Shown piece by piece: positions 5,933 through 12,283 of a stretch of DNA of 12,283 nt. A program made the position numbers and the translations under genes. The notes below the pieces were generated by a model. The model was not told where the DNA came from and searched no databases. It worked only from the letters and a program-made list of their open reading frames with translations. The stretch lies in NCBI GenBank assembly GCA_945874095.1, contig CAMCFM010000070.1, positions 1-12,283 on the forward strand. Direction: 5' to 3'. Source of the stretch: Candidatus Kuenenia stuttgartensis (GTDB lineage: Bacteria > Planctomycetota > Planctomycetia > Isosphaerales > Isosphaeraceae). Each line of letters begins with the position of its first letter. Position 1 is the stretch's first letter.

Positions 5933-6865
5933 TTAGAGCTTGTAAACCCTCAAGGCATTGTCATGAAACAGCTTTTGCTGATCAGCTTTAGACCGTCCGG
6001 AAGCTATTTCGCGTAAGGTCTGCAGCCATTTGGAGTACGATCCGCCCAACAGACAGACGGGCCAGTCTCCACCAAACACGACCTTGTCAGGCCCGAAACT
6101 GTCCCACATATGATTCACAAACGGAGCCAGTTGCGGCACCAGCGGCTTGGTCGGATCGCTACCCGCGATAATGCCCGAAATCTTGCCAGAGACGTTCGGC
6201 AGTTTGGCCATAGCCTCAATCGCCTTAAGCCACTTCATATCAGGAGCTTGCTTCACATTCGGGTTACCGCAGTGATCCAGAATGAATCGGGTATCAGGGC
6301 AGGCTTGGGCCAGCTTCTCACCGTCCTCAAGATCCACCGATCGAAGGCAGATATCGAAGCTCAAGCCACGTTTGCCAAGCTCTTGAATGCCTTGTTTAAA
6401 TTCGGGCGATAGACTGTAGCCGGCAGGTGTGGTGCTGGCATGAAGCACTTGTCGAATCCCTTTGATATAAGGGTTATCGCGAAACTGGTCGAGATATTTC
6501 GAGAAATCCGGCGATGCAGGCCGGCCGGAAATAATCGCTGACCGAGTCGGCCCTGACCTTGACTTGCAAAGAGCTGTAATCTCATTCGCTTCAAGAGTTT
6601 GCTGAGTCGGCGTCACATCCACTTCCATATAGACAGACTGCACCACCCCAAGACCTTCTGTGGCTTGGGCATAGTCGGAAGGGAGGAAGTCGCGATCCAG
6701 CACAGTGCCTTTTTCGATCCAGTCGAGCTGGATTTTCTTGCGATCCCACAAGTGCTGGTGCGTGTCAATGATCGGTGGAAATTCCGATTGGGCGATGGCC
6801 CCTTTGCCGATTGTCATCAAGGCAGCGTTCGTAACCAGAAACGAGCGGCGGGAGAGCGTGTTCAT
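5933..6865 (-). CDS. Tat-exported amidohydrolase-2 family hydrolase (COG3618-like)
   Basis: Predicted metal-dependent hydrolase with a TIM-barrel fold, 310 residues, from the group that includes L-fuconolactonase and 2-pyrone-4,6-dicarboxylate lactonase; the substrate cannot be read from the sequence. The N-terminus MNTLSRRSFLVTNAALMTIG is a twin-arginine signal (R6, R7), with likely cleavage after AIA (residue 25), so the enzyme acts outside the cytoplasm. Metal-site candidates are D34-T-H36-Q-H38 in strand 1, H198 in FILDHCGNP, and D267 in VVFGGDWPVC, the last being the typical motif near the C-terminal end of the barrel. The gene lies 34 bases downstream of the small Cys/His protein gene and in the same orientation, so it may be co-transcribed with the sigma factor. 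No clear Shine-Dalgarno precedes the ATG. Confidence 0.88.
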   Translation of the reverse strand: MNTLSRRSFLVTNAALMTIGKGAIAQSEFPPIIDTHQHLWDRKKIQLDWIEKGTVLDRDFLPSDYAQATEGLGVVQSVYMEVDVTPTQQTLEANEITALCKSRSGPTRSAIISGRPASPDFSKYLDQFRDNPYIKGIRQVLHASTTPAGYSLSPEFKQGIQELGKRGLSFDICLRSVDLEDGEKLAQACPDTRFILDHCGNPNVKQAPDMKWLKAIEAMAKLPNVSGKISGIIAGSDPTKPLVPQLAPFVNHMWDSFGPDKVVFGGDWPVCLLGGSYSKWLQTLREIASGRSKADQQKLFHDNALRVYKL

Positions 6866-6899
6866 AAATACTTTCAGGAGAGGTTTTGGGGCAGGGGAA

Positions 6900-7307
6900 T
6901 CAGTCCGATTTTAACCAGCCGGCGGCTCGGGCGGAACGGTCTGCCATGTTCGTTTTGGAATCTTTCTGACGAGACTGACGCTGGCGAAGGTCCGTCGCAT
7001 TGGCTTGGCAGAATGGACATTCCACCACCTCCAGATGGAACTGAAGGTAGGCGGACCGCGGTTGTTCGAGAACACCGCTGAAGTGCTGCGTCCATTCAGA
7101 GCGGGCAGGGCAGGTCAGTCGGCCACTGATCCAGGCCATCCCCACACTATGCACAGCCGGGTCAATCTGCTCAGTACGAATCTGGTCAAGCCGCTCCAGC
7201 AGGCCGGGTTCCTGGCGTAGACGTTTTTCGATCCTCGCCATGCCTTCGGCGTCGAGCGATTCGTCGAGATAAAGCCTGAGAATTTCGTCGTCGTTCAGGT
7301 CTGCCAT
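6900..7307 (-). CDS. Small soluble Cys/His protein downstream of an ECF sigma factor (possible anti-sigma-like regulator)
   Basis: 135 residues, no transmembrane segment and no signal peptide. The N-terminal part (DDEILRLYLDESLDAEGMAR, residues 6-25) recalls the start of zinc anti-sigma domains (E-x2-YLDG-x-L). The C-terminal half has possible metal ligands C66, H75, H91, C97 and C100; H91-LEVVE-C97-PF-C100 is spaced H-x5-C-x2-C, not the classical ZAS H-x3-C-x2-C. It starts 26 bases after the sigma factor gene and is surely in the same transcript. I recall similar CPxR...FHLE-x4-C-x2-CQAN proteins next to ECF sigma factors in planctomycetes, but without an assigned function. An anti-sigma or sigma-modulating role is inference from position and composition. 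The last 30 residues are polar and probably disordered. Confidence 0.72.
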   Translation of the reverse strand: MADLNDDEILRLYLDESLDAEGMARIEKRLRQEPGLLERLDQIRTEQIDPAVHSVGMAWISGRLTCPARSEWTQHFSGVLEQPRSAYLQFHLEVVECPFCQANATDLRQRQSRQKDSKTNMADRSARAAGWLKSD

Positions 7308-7333
7308 GATTGTCGTTCCGGAATGAAAATTTC

Positions 7334-7957
7334 TCAGGAATCAGAGTCTTTAAAGCCAGTCCTGGCCTGAGCTTTCTGTTTCAGTCGGGCCAGTGCCTGA
7401 AACTTGATCCCAGCCACGGCCGGCTCTGTCAAACCGAGTTTTTCAGCCACTTTCTTATTGGGCCAGGCTTTGACAAAGATCAGCTCCAGGCATCGAATCC
7501 GTTCATAATCCGCCTTGGCAACCCATTCGCCAAGCATCTCTCCAAGGGTCCGCTTCAGCCATTCGTGCTCCGCTTCCCTCAATTCCTGACTATGGAGAAG
7601 ACTTGAAACCTGCCTCAAATCGTCAGGCATTTCGTTCCACCCACCCGTGCCGGAATCTGTTGAGGAAAGTTGCTCCACATGCCGCCGGCCCATCCTCCGA
7701 TACTGATCTATCAGCTTATGTGACGCAATGGTAAAGAGATAAGCCTCCAGATCCTGGTCATCCTGATAGTTCGGCAGGCTCACCATAAGCCCAACAAACG
7801 TGTCCTGAACCAAGTCCTCACAAGTGGCCTTGTCGCGAATCCGGGCCTCGACAAACGCCAGAAGCCGACCTTCGTATTTCTGCACCAGACTACGCCAGGC
7901 ATCAGCATCGCCTTCACGAATCTGGTGGATCATGAACCGGTCCGATTGAGAAGCCAT
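7334..7957 (-). CDS. ECF-type sigma-70 family RNA polymerase sigma factor
   Basis: Alternative sigma factor of 207 residues with only regions 2 and 4. Region 2 spans about 15-90 and includes CEDLVQDTFVGLMVSL (46-61), LEAYLFTIASHKLIDQYRR (70-88), the helices that contact core polymerase and melt the -10. Region 4 lies near 150-195, with RIRCLELIFVKAWPNKKVAE and helix-turn-helix LGLTEPAVAGIKFQALARLK. I chose the ATG at 7955-7957 because GGAG (7967-7970) lies nine bases upstream; the ATG at 7964-7966, three codons earlier, touches that GGAG and leaves no spacing. The next gene starts 26 bases downstream and the pair looks like sigma plus regulator. The linker between regions 2 and 4 is long and acidic to polar (SSTDSGTGGWNEMPDD). 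The regulon is unknown. Confidence 0.93.
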   Translation of the reverse strand: MASQSDRFMIHQIREGDADAWRSLVQKYEGRLLAFVEARIRDKATCEDLVQDTFVGLMVSLPNYQDDQDLEAYLFTIASHKLIDQYRRMGRRHVEQLSSTDSGTGGWNEMPDDLRQVSSLLHSQELREAEHEWLKRTLGEMLGEWVAKADYERIRCLELIFVKAWPNKKVAEKLGLTEPAVAGIKFQALARLKQKAQARTGFKDSDS

Positions 7958-8045
7958 GTCGTTCATCTCCAGTCAGTGATCCTATGGATCTCCACTCTTG
8001 GCTTATTCTGTACGCTTTCACCTGCGATTTGCACGGCTTTTTATT

Positions 8046-8064
8046 CCAGAAAATCCGTTTCTGG
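8046..8064. repeat. Short palindrome between the divergent sigma and dehydrogenase genes
   Basis: CCAGAAA (8046-8052) and TTTCTGG (8058-8064) form perfect 7-base arms around a five-base centre. It lies in the 300-base gap shared by two divergent genes, about 90 bases upstream of the sigma factor start. It could be an operator for either gene. The remainder of 7958-8257 holds no gene that can be supported. Confidence 0.35.
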
Positions 8065-8167
8065 CTTGCGATCATCCTCCTCCGAAGATGCCTGATCTGC
8101 TTCCATCTGCCTGACATACAGCTGATTTTCCATGGATGTGGCTGAAAAACGTCGGTGATTTTCTTCT

Positions 8168-8196
8168 TTGTTTTTCGAGGAATCTTCGATTATTCT
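8168..8196 (+). promoter_or_regulatory. Weak candidate promoter for the methylene-H4MPT dehydrogenase gene
   Basis: TTGTTT (8168-8173), a 17-base spacer and TATTCT (8191-8196) give a partial sigma-70 match (three and four of six). Placement about 60 bases upstream of the ATG is reasonable, but the match is weak. Confidence 0.25.
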
Positions 8197-8257
8197 GAAT
8201 CATCCAAAATTTTCCGCAAATCTCGACACAGGTTCAGACCCTAGGATCGAAAAAGCC

Positions 8258-9133
8258 ATGGCCGAAGCCACCCCCCGGATTTTGATTCAGCTCGATCCCG
8301 ACCGCCACCCCAGCGTTTTTGACAGGGTGGTTGCAGTAGACGCAGGTATCGACCACCTGTTTTCCTATGGTGGAGTCCGTCCGGAAGATGTTCAGGCCCT
8401 GGTGCATGGAGCCATTTTTACACGCGGCTTCGACCAACTGAAAAACACCGCCATTTTCATCGGTGGATCCGACATGGAAGCCGGAGAGGCTTTGCTGGAA
8501 GCTGTTAAAGCCAGCTTCTTTGGGCCATTCCAAGTCTCCGTCATGCTCGACCCTAACGGCTCAAACACAACCGCCGCAGCCGCTGTCCTGAGAGTCCTGG
8601 AAGGAATGAACGGCTCGCTTGCAGATCAGGATGCAGCCGTACTTGCCTCCACTGGCCCAGTCGGTCGCCGCGTAGCCATGCTTCTGGCCCATCTCGGGGC
8701 ACGGGTAAGAGTTGGGAGCCGTCAACATTCCAAGTCGGCCGTTCTGGCGGAATCGCTCGGCGAATCCACCGGCAAGCTCTTTCTCCCTTTCCAAACCAGC
8801 TCCGATGAAGCTCTCGCAGAAGGACTCGATGGAGTGGAAGTGGTCGTGGCTGCTGGTGCAGCTGGTGTCACCCTATTGCCTGGCCATATCGTGAGTAAGC
8901 TCCAGAGCCTGAAAGTTGCCGTGGACTTGAACGCCGTATCGCCAGCCGGCATTGAGGGCGTAAAACCTCAGGACAAAAAAATCGACAAGGGCGGATACCT
9001 CGCCTGGGGAGCACTTGGTGTGGGGTCTCTCAAAATGAAGATCCACAAGGCCGCCATCCAGCGATTATTTGAATCAAACGATCAAATCATTGACGCCCTG
9101 GAATCGTTCGAAATCGGCCGCAACATAGGCTGA
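8258..9133 (+). CDS. NAD(P)-dependent methylene-tetrahydromethanopterin dehydrogenase (MtdA/MtdB/MtdC family)
   Basis: Oxidises methylene-tetrahydromethanopterin to the methenyl form with NAD(P) in cytosolic one-carbon transfer (formaldehyde oxidation or formate-level C1 supply). The ATG at 8258 gives 291 residues, the usual size, and an N-terminus ILIQLDPDRHPSVFDRVVA that aligns with the family's start. AGGA lies 11 bases upstream; a TTG at 8168 would add 30 unrelated residues. Family landmarks are IFTRGFDQLKNTAIFIGGSD (53-72), FFGPFQVSVMLDPNGSNTTAAAA (87-109), the dinucleotide loop STGPVGRR (131-138), GSR at 153-155 (an arginine that could bind the NADP phosphate), and the C-terminal GALGVGSLKMKIHKA-x3-LFES. 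Planctomycetes are known to carry a distinct branch named MtdC; I cannot decide between MtdB and MtdC from one sequence, so no symbol is given. No other H4MPT gene is visible nearby. The gene ends convergently with the M16 peptidase gene, 64 bases away, and no clear terminator is seen in that gap. Confidence 0.92.
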   Translation: MAEATPRILIQLDPDRHPSVFDRVVAVDAGIDHLFSYGGVRPEDVQALVHGAIFTRGFDQLKNTAIFIGGSDMEAGEALLEAVKASFFGPFQVSVMLDPNGSNTTAAAAVLRVLEGMNGSLADQDAAVLASTGPVGRRVAMLLAHLGARVRVGSRQHSKSAVLAESLGESTGKLFLPFQTSSDEALAEGLDGVEVVVAAGAAGVTLLPGHIVSKLQSLKVAVDLNAVSPAGIEGVKPQDKKIDKGGYLAWGALGVGSLKMKIHKAAIQRLFESNDQIIDALESFEIGRNIG

Positions 9134-9197
9134 GCCGCAGACGACTGACTTCCAGAGTGCCGATGCGCCGATTGTTCACAGCTCAAATGGATACGAA

Positions 9198-11879
9198 TCA
9201 AGGCCCGTATTGAACGATCTGGAAGTGGTTCGGCAGGATTCTCCGTCGGGCCACTTTTCGAATCTGGTCAGGCGTCAGGCTGGAGCAGCGCTGAACCCAC
9301 CTTGGCGGGAGGCTTAGATCCCAGTCGTCAAGCTCTGTATCAAGCCAGTTCGAAAGCCGATCGTCAGCCGCCTCAAAACCGAGATACCACGATCTGGTCA
9401 AATAATCGCGGGCCTCAAGGCACTGCTGATCTGAAATATTTCCCTGAGCCGCCTGCTGCATGACCTGAAGAGCCTCATGTTCAGCCCTGACTGCATCGGC
9501 TGGATCGCATGAAAAACTGATCCGCATGTATCCGGGAGTTCGCCAGGCACCATCTGTTGTGGCCATACCCACAGAATAGACAAGCCCAAGATCATCGCGA
9601 AGTCGTTGGCTAAGCAGGTCGGTCAAGCCCGGCCCCGCTCCAATAATGACTTCCAGAACCTGCATGGCAACCCAGTCGGGATCGGTCCTGGCCACAGTGC
9701 GATGCCCCATCACGATGTGGTTCTGCGTTCCTGGCGACCGCATTTTCTGAATCCGGCCAAGTGGGAGGGGAAAGCTGCCGGACGGGCTCAAGTCATGATC
9801 AAAATGCTCAGAGATTTTTGAGGCCTCCGTTTGGCCCAAAATCCGATACCCCAATCGCTCAATCAGTCGACTGGTACGGAACGAGCCTGCCACCCCTAGA
9901 ATCGTATTTCGAGGATGATAAAACCGCCGGTGGTGATTGCGAACCGCTGTCACGGTCATCGCTTTCAGGCTTTCAAGCGTCCCACGAACATCGTTCGAGC
10001 CTGGCCCGCCCGAATAAACCATTTTCCTGAGCATCAATTCTGCCTGAAAAGCTGGGTCGTCCAAGTCCGCTTCAAGCTCGGTACGCGTTCGCTGGGCCAC
10101 TCGTTTAACAGTCTCACGCGACCAGTCAGGCGTCCAGATCATCCGCTTCATCAAGCTCAGGATAGTCCCAAAATCTTCGGATCGCCCCTGGATCGTAAAG
10201 CCTGCTGAACTGGCGTCGATCGAAGCTCCAAGTTCTTCCAGAGTTTCGCCGAACGGATGCCCGGTCACTTGATCAACACTTTCTTCGCACACCCTGGCCG
10301 TGATCGTCGCCAGCCCGGGCAAAGCTTCTTCCAGCCAACCTGTGCGCCAACGCAACTCGACGGCACAGACACCTTGATCTTTTAGCGATTCAGCAATCAG
10401 ACTCATCCCCTCCGGCGACTGCCTGACCAGCGGCTTGGACCGGGGCCGAAATCGAACCTCCGTCCGAATCGCTTTCTCCACCATCCGACTGAGGGCAGGG
10501 GCCGGAGCATCGTCCGTGGTTGCAGGCTGGTTCAGTGCCGGCGAGATTCGCTGAGGCTTTTCAGGCTCATCATCGGCTTGATTTTTCTTGGCCTGGGAGA
10601 GTTTTTCAGGAGTCGTCCAGCCCCTTGCCACATTCGAACGGCACAGTTGCCCGGCGACTCTCTGTACATCTTCAGCCGTCACAAGGTCATCGCGTCTCCA
10701 AGCTTCCGCCAGAAGGTGCCAGTCTGCAAACAGGCTCCAGGTGCCTAACGCACCCGCCAGAGTAGTCGACTGCTGACGAGCCCATCGGGCAGCGGATGAT
10801 CGGTGTCTGGCACTTCTCCGTACCTCATCCGCGGTCGGCCCCTCAGTCGCCAGTTTCTCTAGCACGTCATGAACGATCTGCTCAGCCTTCTCATAGGATG
10901 ACTTTGGATTCAACTCGAGGTCGATCATCAGATACCCTCCAAATCGCTCCTCAGAAAGTGAGACACTCACAAAGGCTGCTGTCTGACTATCCTCGACCAA
11001 GGCTCGCCACAGCCGTGATCCCCGGCCTCCTCCAAGAATCGATGCCGCTACACCCCAGGCGCGGGACTCAAGGTCGAAAGGGCAGGGGGCCGGCCAGAGC
11101 ATAGCTCCACGTGGAACAATCTCCGTGGACGGAAGTGTCATGCACCTTCCATCGAATCTCGCGATGGAAGGCGTGGTCAGATTCTGGTTGATCAGTGGTT
11201 CAAAACTTTTCTGGATCGGATCAAAATATTTGTGGATCAAGGCTGTGGCTTGATCTGACGTGGTGTCGCCGGCGATCACCACCACAGCATTGTCGGGCCT
11301 GAACGTTTGGCGATAATGCCTGCGAAGGTCTTCTGCAGTCAGGCGATGCAAGTCTTCCGGAAAGCCGATTGTAGGGTGGGCATACGGGTGACCTTCAAAC
11401 AGGTCGGCCATCAAGCGGGTCATCAGTTCCTCAAACGGCTGCTCGCGATAACGGGCTTCTTCCTCAAGAATGATCGGCCTTTCACGGTCGACATCCGGCG
11501 ATTCCAAAGCGGCTCCCGTCATGCGATCGGCTTCCAGAGCCAGAGCCAGCCCGAGTGCGTGCTTCGGCAACTGGCACCAGAAGTGGGTGAAATCTGGCCC
11601 TGTCTCGGCGTTGTGCTGACCAGCCAGTCGCAGAATGATCCGATCGAGAACGCCTCGCGGAACTTTTTCGGTACCGTTATAGACCATATGCTCCAGAAAA
11701 TGGGACAGACCGAATCGTCCGTGCGGATCAATCGATGATCCACCCGCATAATAAATATCGCAAACCACGGATCCGATACCAGCGCAGGGGAGCACAAGAC
11801 CTGTGAGCCCATTGGCGAGCCGGATTTCACGGACACCGTGAAGGATTTTCTGCCAATCGTTCGAAGCTTCGAATTTCAC
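9198..11879 (-). CDS. Double-domain M16 family zinc peptidase (insulinase/pitrilysin-like)
   Basis: 893 residues made of two M16 halves joined by a polar linker (about 428-480). The N-terminal half is the catalytic one: inverted zinc motif H60-FL-E63-H64 in GRFGLSHFLEHMVYNGT, with the third ligand in the glutamate cluster E139-E141 (ILEEEARYRE). HPYAHPTIGFPEDL (165-178) and the NAVVVIAGD strand (197-205) are typical M16 landmarks. The C-terminal half, from about 482, repeats the fold (GMSLIAESLKDQGVCAVELR; LGASIDASSAGFTIQGRSED; FYHPRNTILGVAGSF) but has PGLATITARVCEES where HxxEH should be, so it is inactive, as usual for the second half of a clamshell M16 enzyme. There is no signal peptide, so a cytoplasmic site is likely; substrates are unknown. 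The start is GTG at 11877-11879: a TAA lies two codons upstream in frame, and no ATG precedes the active site. Confidence 0.93.
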   Translation of the reverse strand: MKFEASNDWQKILHGVREIRLANGLTGLVLPCAGIGSVVCDIYYAGGSSIDPHGRFGLSHFLEHMVYNGTEKVPRGVLDRIILRLAGQHNAETGPDFTHFWCQLPKHALGLALALEADRMTGAALESPDVDRERPIILEEEARYREQPFEELMTRLMADLFEGHPYAHPTIGFPEDLHRLTAEDLRRHYRQTFRPDNAVVVIAGDTTSDQATALIHKYFDPIQKSFEPLINQNLTTPSIARFDGRCMTLPSTEIVPRGAMLWPAPCPFDLESRAWGVAASILGGGRGSRLWRALVEDSQTAAFVSVSLSEERFGGYLMIDLELNPKSSYEKAEQIVHDVLEKLATEGPTADEVRRSARHRSSAARWARQQSTTLAGALGTWSLFADWHLLAEAWRRDDLVTAEDVQRVAGQLCRSNVARGWTTPEKLSQAKKNQADDEPEKPQRISPALNQPATTDDAPAPALSRMVEKAIRTEVRFRPRSKPLVRQSPEGMSLIAESLKDQGVCAVELRWRTGWLEEALPGLATITARVCEESVDQVTGHPFGETLEELGASIDASSAGFTIQGRSEDFGTILSLMKRMIWTPDWSRETVKRVAQRTRTELEADLDDPAFQAELMLRKMVYSGGPGSNDVRGTLESLKAMTVTAVRNHHRRFYHPRNTILGVAGSFRTSRLIERLGYRILGQTEASKISEHFDHDLSPSGSFPLPLGRIQKMRSPGTQNHIVMGHRTVARTDPDWVAMQVLEVIIGAGPGLTDLLSQRLRDDLGLVYSVGMATTDGAWRTPGYMRISFSCDPADAVRAEHEALQVMQQAAQGNISDQQCLEARDYLTRSWYLGFEAADDRLSNWLDTELDDWDLSLPPRWVQRCSSLTPDQIRKVARRRILPNHFQIVQYGP

Positions 11880-12162
11880 TTGGTTTAGCGCGGGCCAGGA
11901 ATATGCCGTCTTAGGGCTTTTTTGTCACAAGATTGACAGGAATTCCACACAGGGATTGCTGCAATCGCCACAAGTCGCAAAATCGGTTCAGGCAGAAAAC
12001 AGGGCAGGGTCATATCAGAGCTGCCCATGATTGGCCTTGTCAATTCAGCGTTCAGACTTCACAATATAGTAATGAGTGAAATTTGACCATCGTAAAGATG
12101 ATCGAGTTTCAGATTCATCCTCCGAGAGCGAAATCAACAACGTCGTCTCTGGAAGGGTTTCA
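11880..12162. other. Divergent intergenic region between the M16 peptidase gene and the SRP RNA gene
   Basis: About 280 bases with no protein-coding frame that can be supported. It must hold promoters for both directions. I could not pick a convincing -35/-10 pair on either strand; isolated boxes (TTGACC at 12083-12088 and TATAGT at 12065-12070, plus strand) do not pair at the right spacing. Confidence 0.4.
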
Positions 12163-12273
12163 GGTGAGCCGGGGGGGACCCTGGCAATGGTGGCTTGCGA
12201 ACCTGGTCAGGGCAGGAATGCAGCAGCCATAAGCATCGTCATCATGTGCTTGGGAGAACCTCCCCGGCTCACC
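12163..12273 (+). ncRNA. ffs: Small bacterial signal recognition particle RNA (4.5S-type)
   Basis: RNA of the signal recognition particle, which binds Ffh and targets nascent membrane and exported proteins. The diagnostic helix 8 is complete: TGG-TCAGG-GCA-GGAA-TGC-AGCAG-CCA at 12204-12229, that is, the GGAA tetraloop (12215-12218) closed by GCA/TGC, the conserved asymmetric internal loop formed by TCAGG and AGCAG, and an outer TGG/CCA pairing. The ends form a long stem: GGTGAGCCGGGG (12163-12174) is the exact reverse complement of CCCCGGCTCACC (12262-12273). The length of about 111 bases fits the short form without an Alu domain. The ends are set from this stem and may differ by a few bases in the mature RNA. 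A T run begins at 12281 and runs into the window edge, possibly part of a terminator. Confidence 0.94.
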
Positions 12274-12283
12274 CGCAACCTTT

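Noticed and set aside
5692..6016. Two short plus-strand frames sharing a similar N-terminal peptide
   Set aside because: Their similarity (GFGIC.NR.LSVAR) comes from the two direct copies of the 41-base DNA repeat, not from protein homology.
6599..7081. Plus-strand frame of 160 codons
   Set aside because: It is antisense to the amidohydrolase and the small Cys/His gene, with no protein-family features.
7914..8117. Minus-strand frame of 67 codons overlapping the sigma factor start
   Set aside because: It overlaps the sigma gene in another frame and has no recognisable features.
8168..8257. TTG start that would extend the methylene-H4MPT dehydrogenase by 30 residues
   Set aside because: The family begins near the ATG at 8258, and the extension has no homology-like features; the TTG is part of a possible -35 box.

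Overview
The window looks like a chromosomal segment of a planctomycete (order Planctomycetales is my best guess; genus not resolved). Four things point there together: a DUF1559 pseudopilin-like protein with the H-X9-DG tail, PEP-CTERM-type secreted proteins, a tetrahydromethanopterin-dependent methylene dehydrogenase outside an obvious methylotroph cluster, and an ECF sigma factor followed by a small Cys/His protein. Most genes are monocistronic, intergenic gaps are long, and Shine-Dalgarno sequences are often weak or absent. The lineage call is inference from gene families, not from a database match.

Layout. Positions 1-590 (minus) hold the N-terminal part of plsX (phospholipid synthesis), cut by the window edge, with a good sigma-70-type promoter at 696-725. 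Positions 917-1858 and 2077-3024 (plus) are two tandem, homologous, secreted HExxH metalloproteases with C-terminal sorting tails; a rho-independent terminator separates them. Positions 3451-4473 (plus) are a DUF1559 prepilin-like protein with a strong promoter (3354-3382) and a strong terminator (4506-4537). moaA (molybdenum cofactor) follows at 4597-5586. The convergent gap 5587-5932 carries a degenerate dispersed repeat in three copies and a GC hairpin.

On the minus strand, 7957 down to 5933 reads as a compact three-gene unit: ECF sigma factor, a small soluble Cys/His protein that may be its regulator, then a Tat-exported metal-dependent hydrolase of the amidohydrolase-2 type. Divergent from it, 8258-9133 (plus) encodes an MtdA/MtdB/MtdC-type methylene-tetrahydromethanopterin dehydrogenase (one-carbon metabolism). 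Positions 9198-11879 (minus) encode a double-domain M16 zinc peptidase with a GTG start. The window ends with the gene for the small bacterial signal recognition particle RNA (12163-12273, plus).

Functionally the window mixes housekeeping genes (plsX, moaA, SRP RNA), one-carbon metabolism, and export-related genes (two PEP-CTERM-type proteases, a pseudopilin-like protein, a Tat hydrolase). I see no phage, transposase, CRISPR array, tRNA or rRNA. No convincing new multi-gene system is visible. The items most worth a second look are the tandem metalloprotease pair, the sigma/Cys-His protein/hydrolase unit, and short upstream ORFs that overlap the starts of plsX and the DUF1559 gene.
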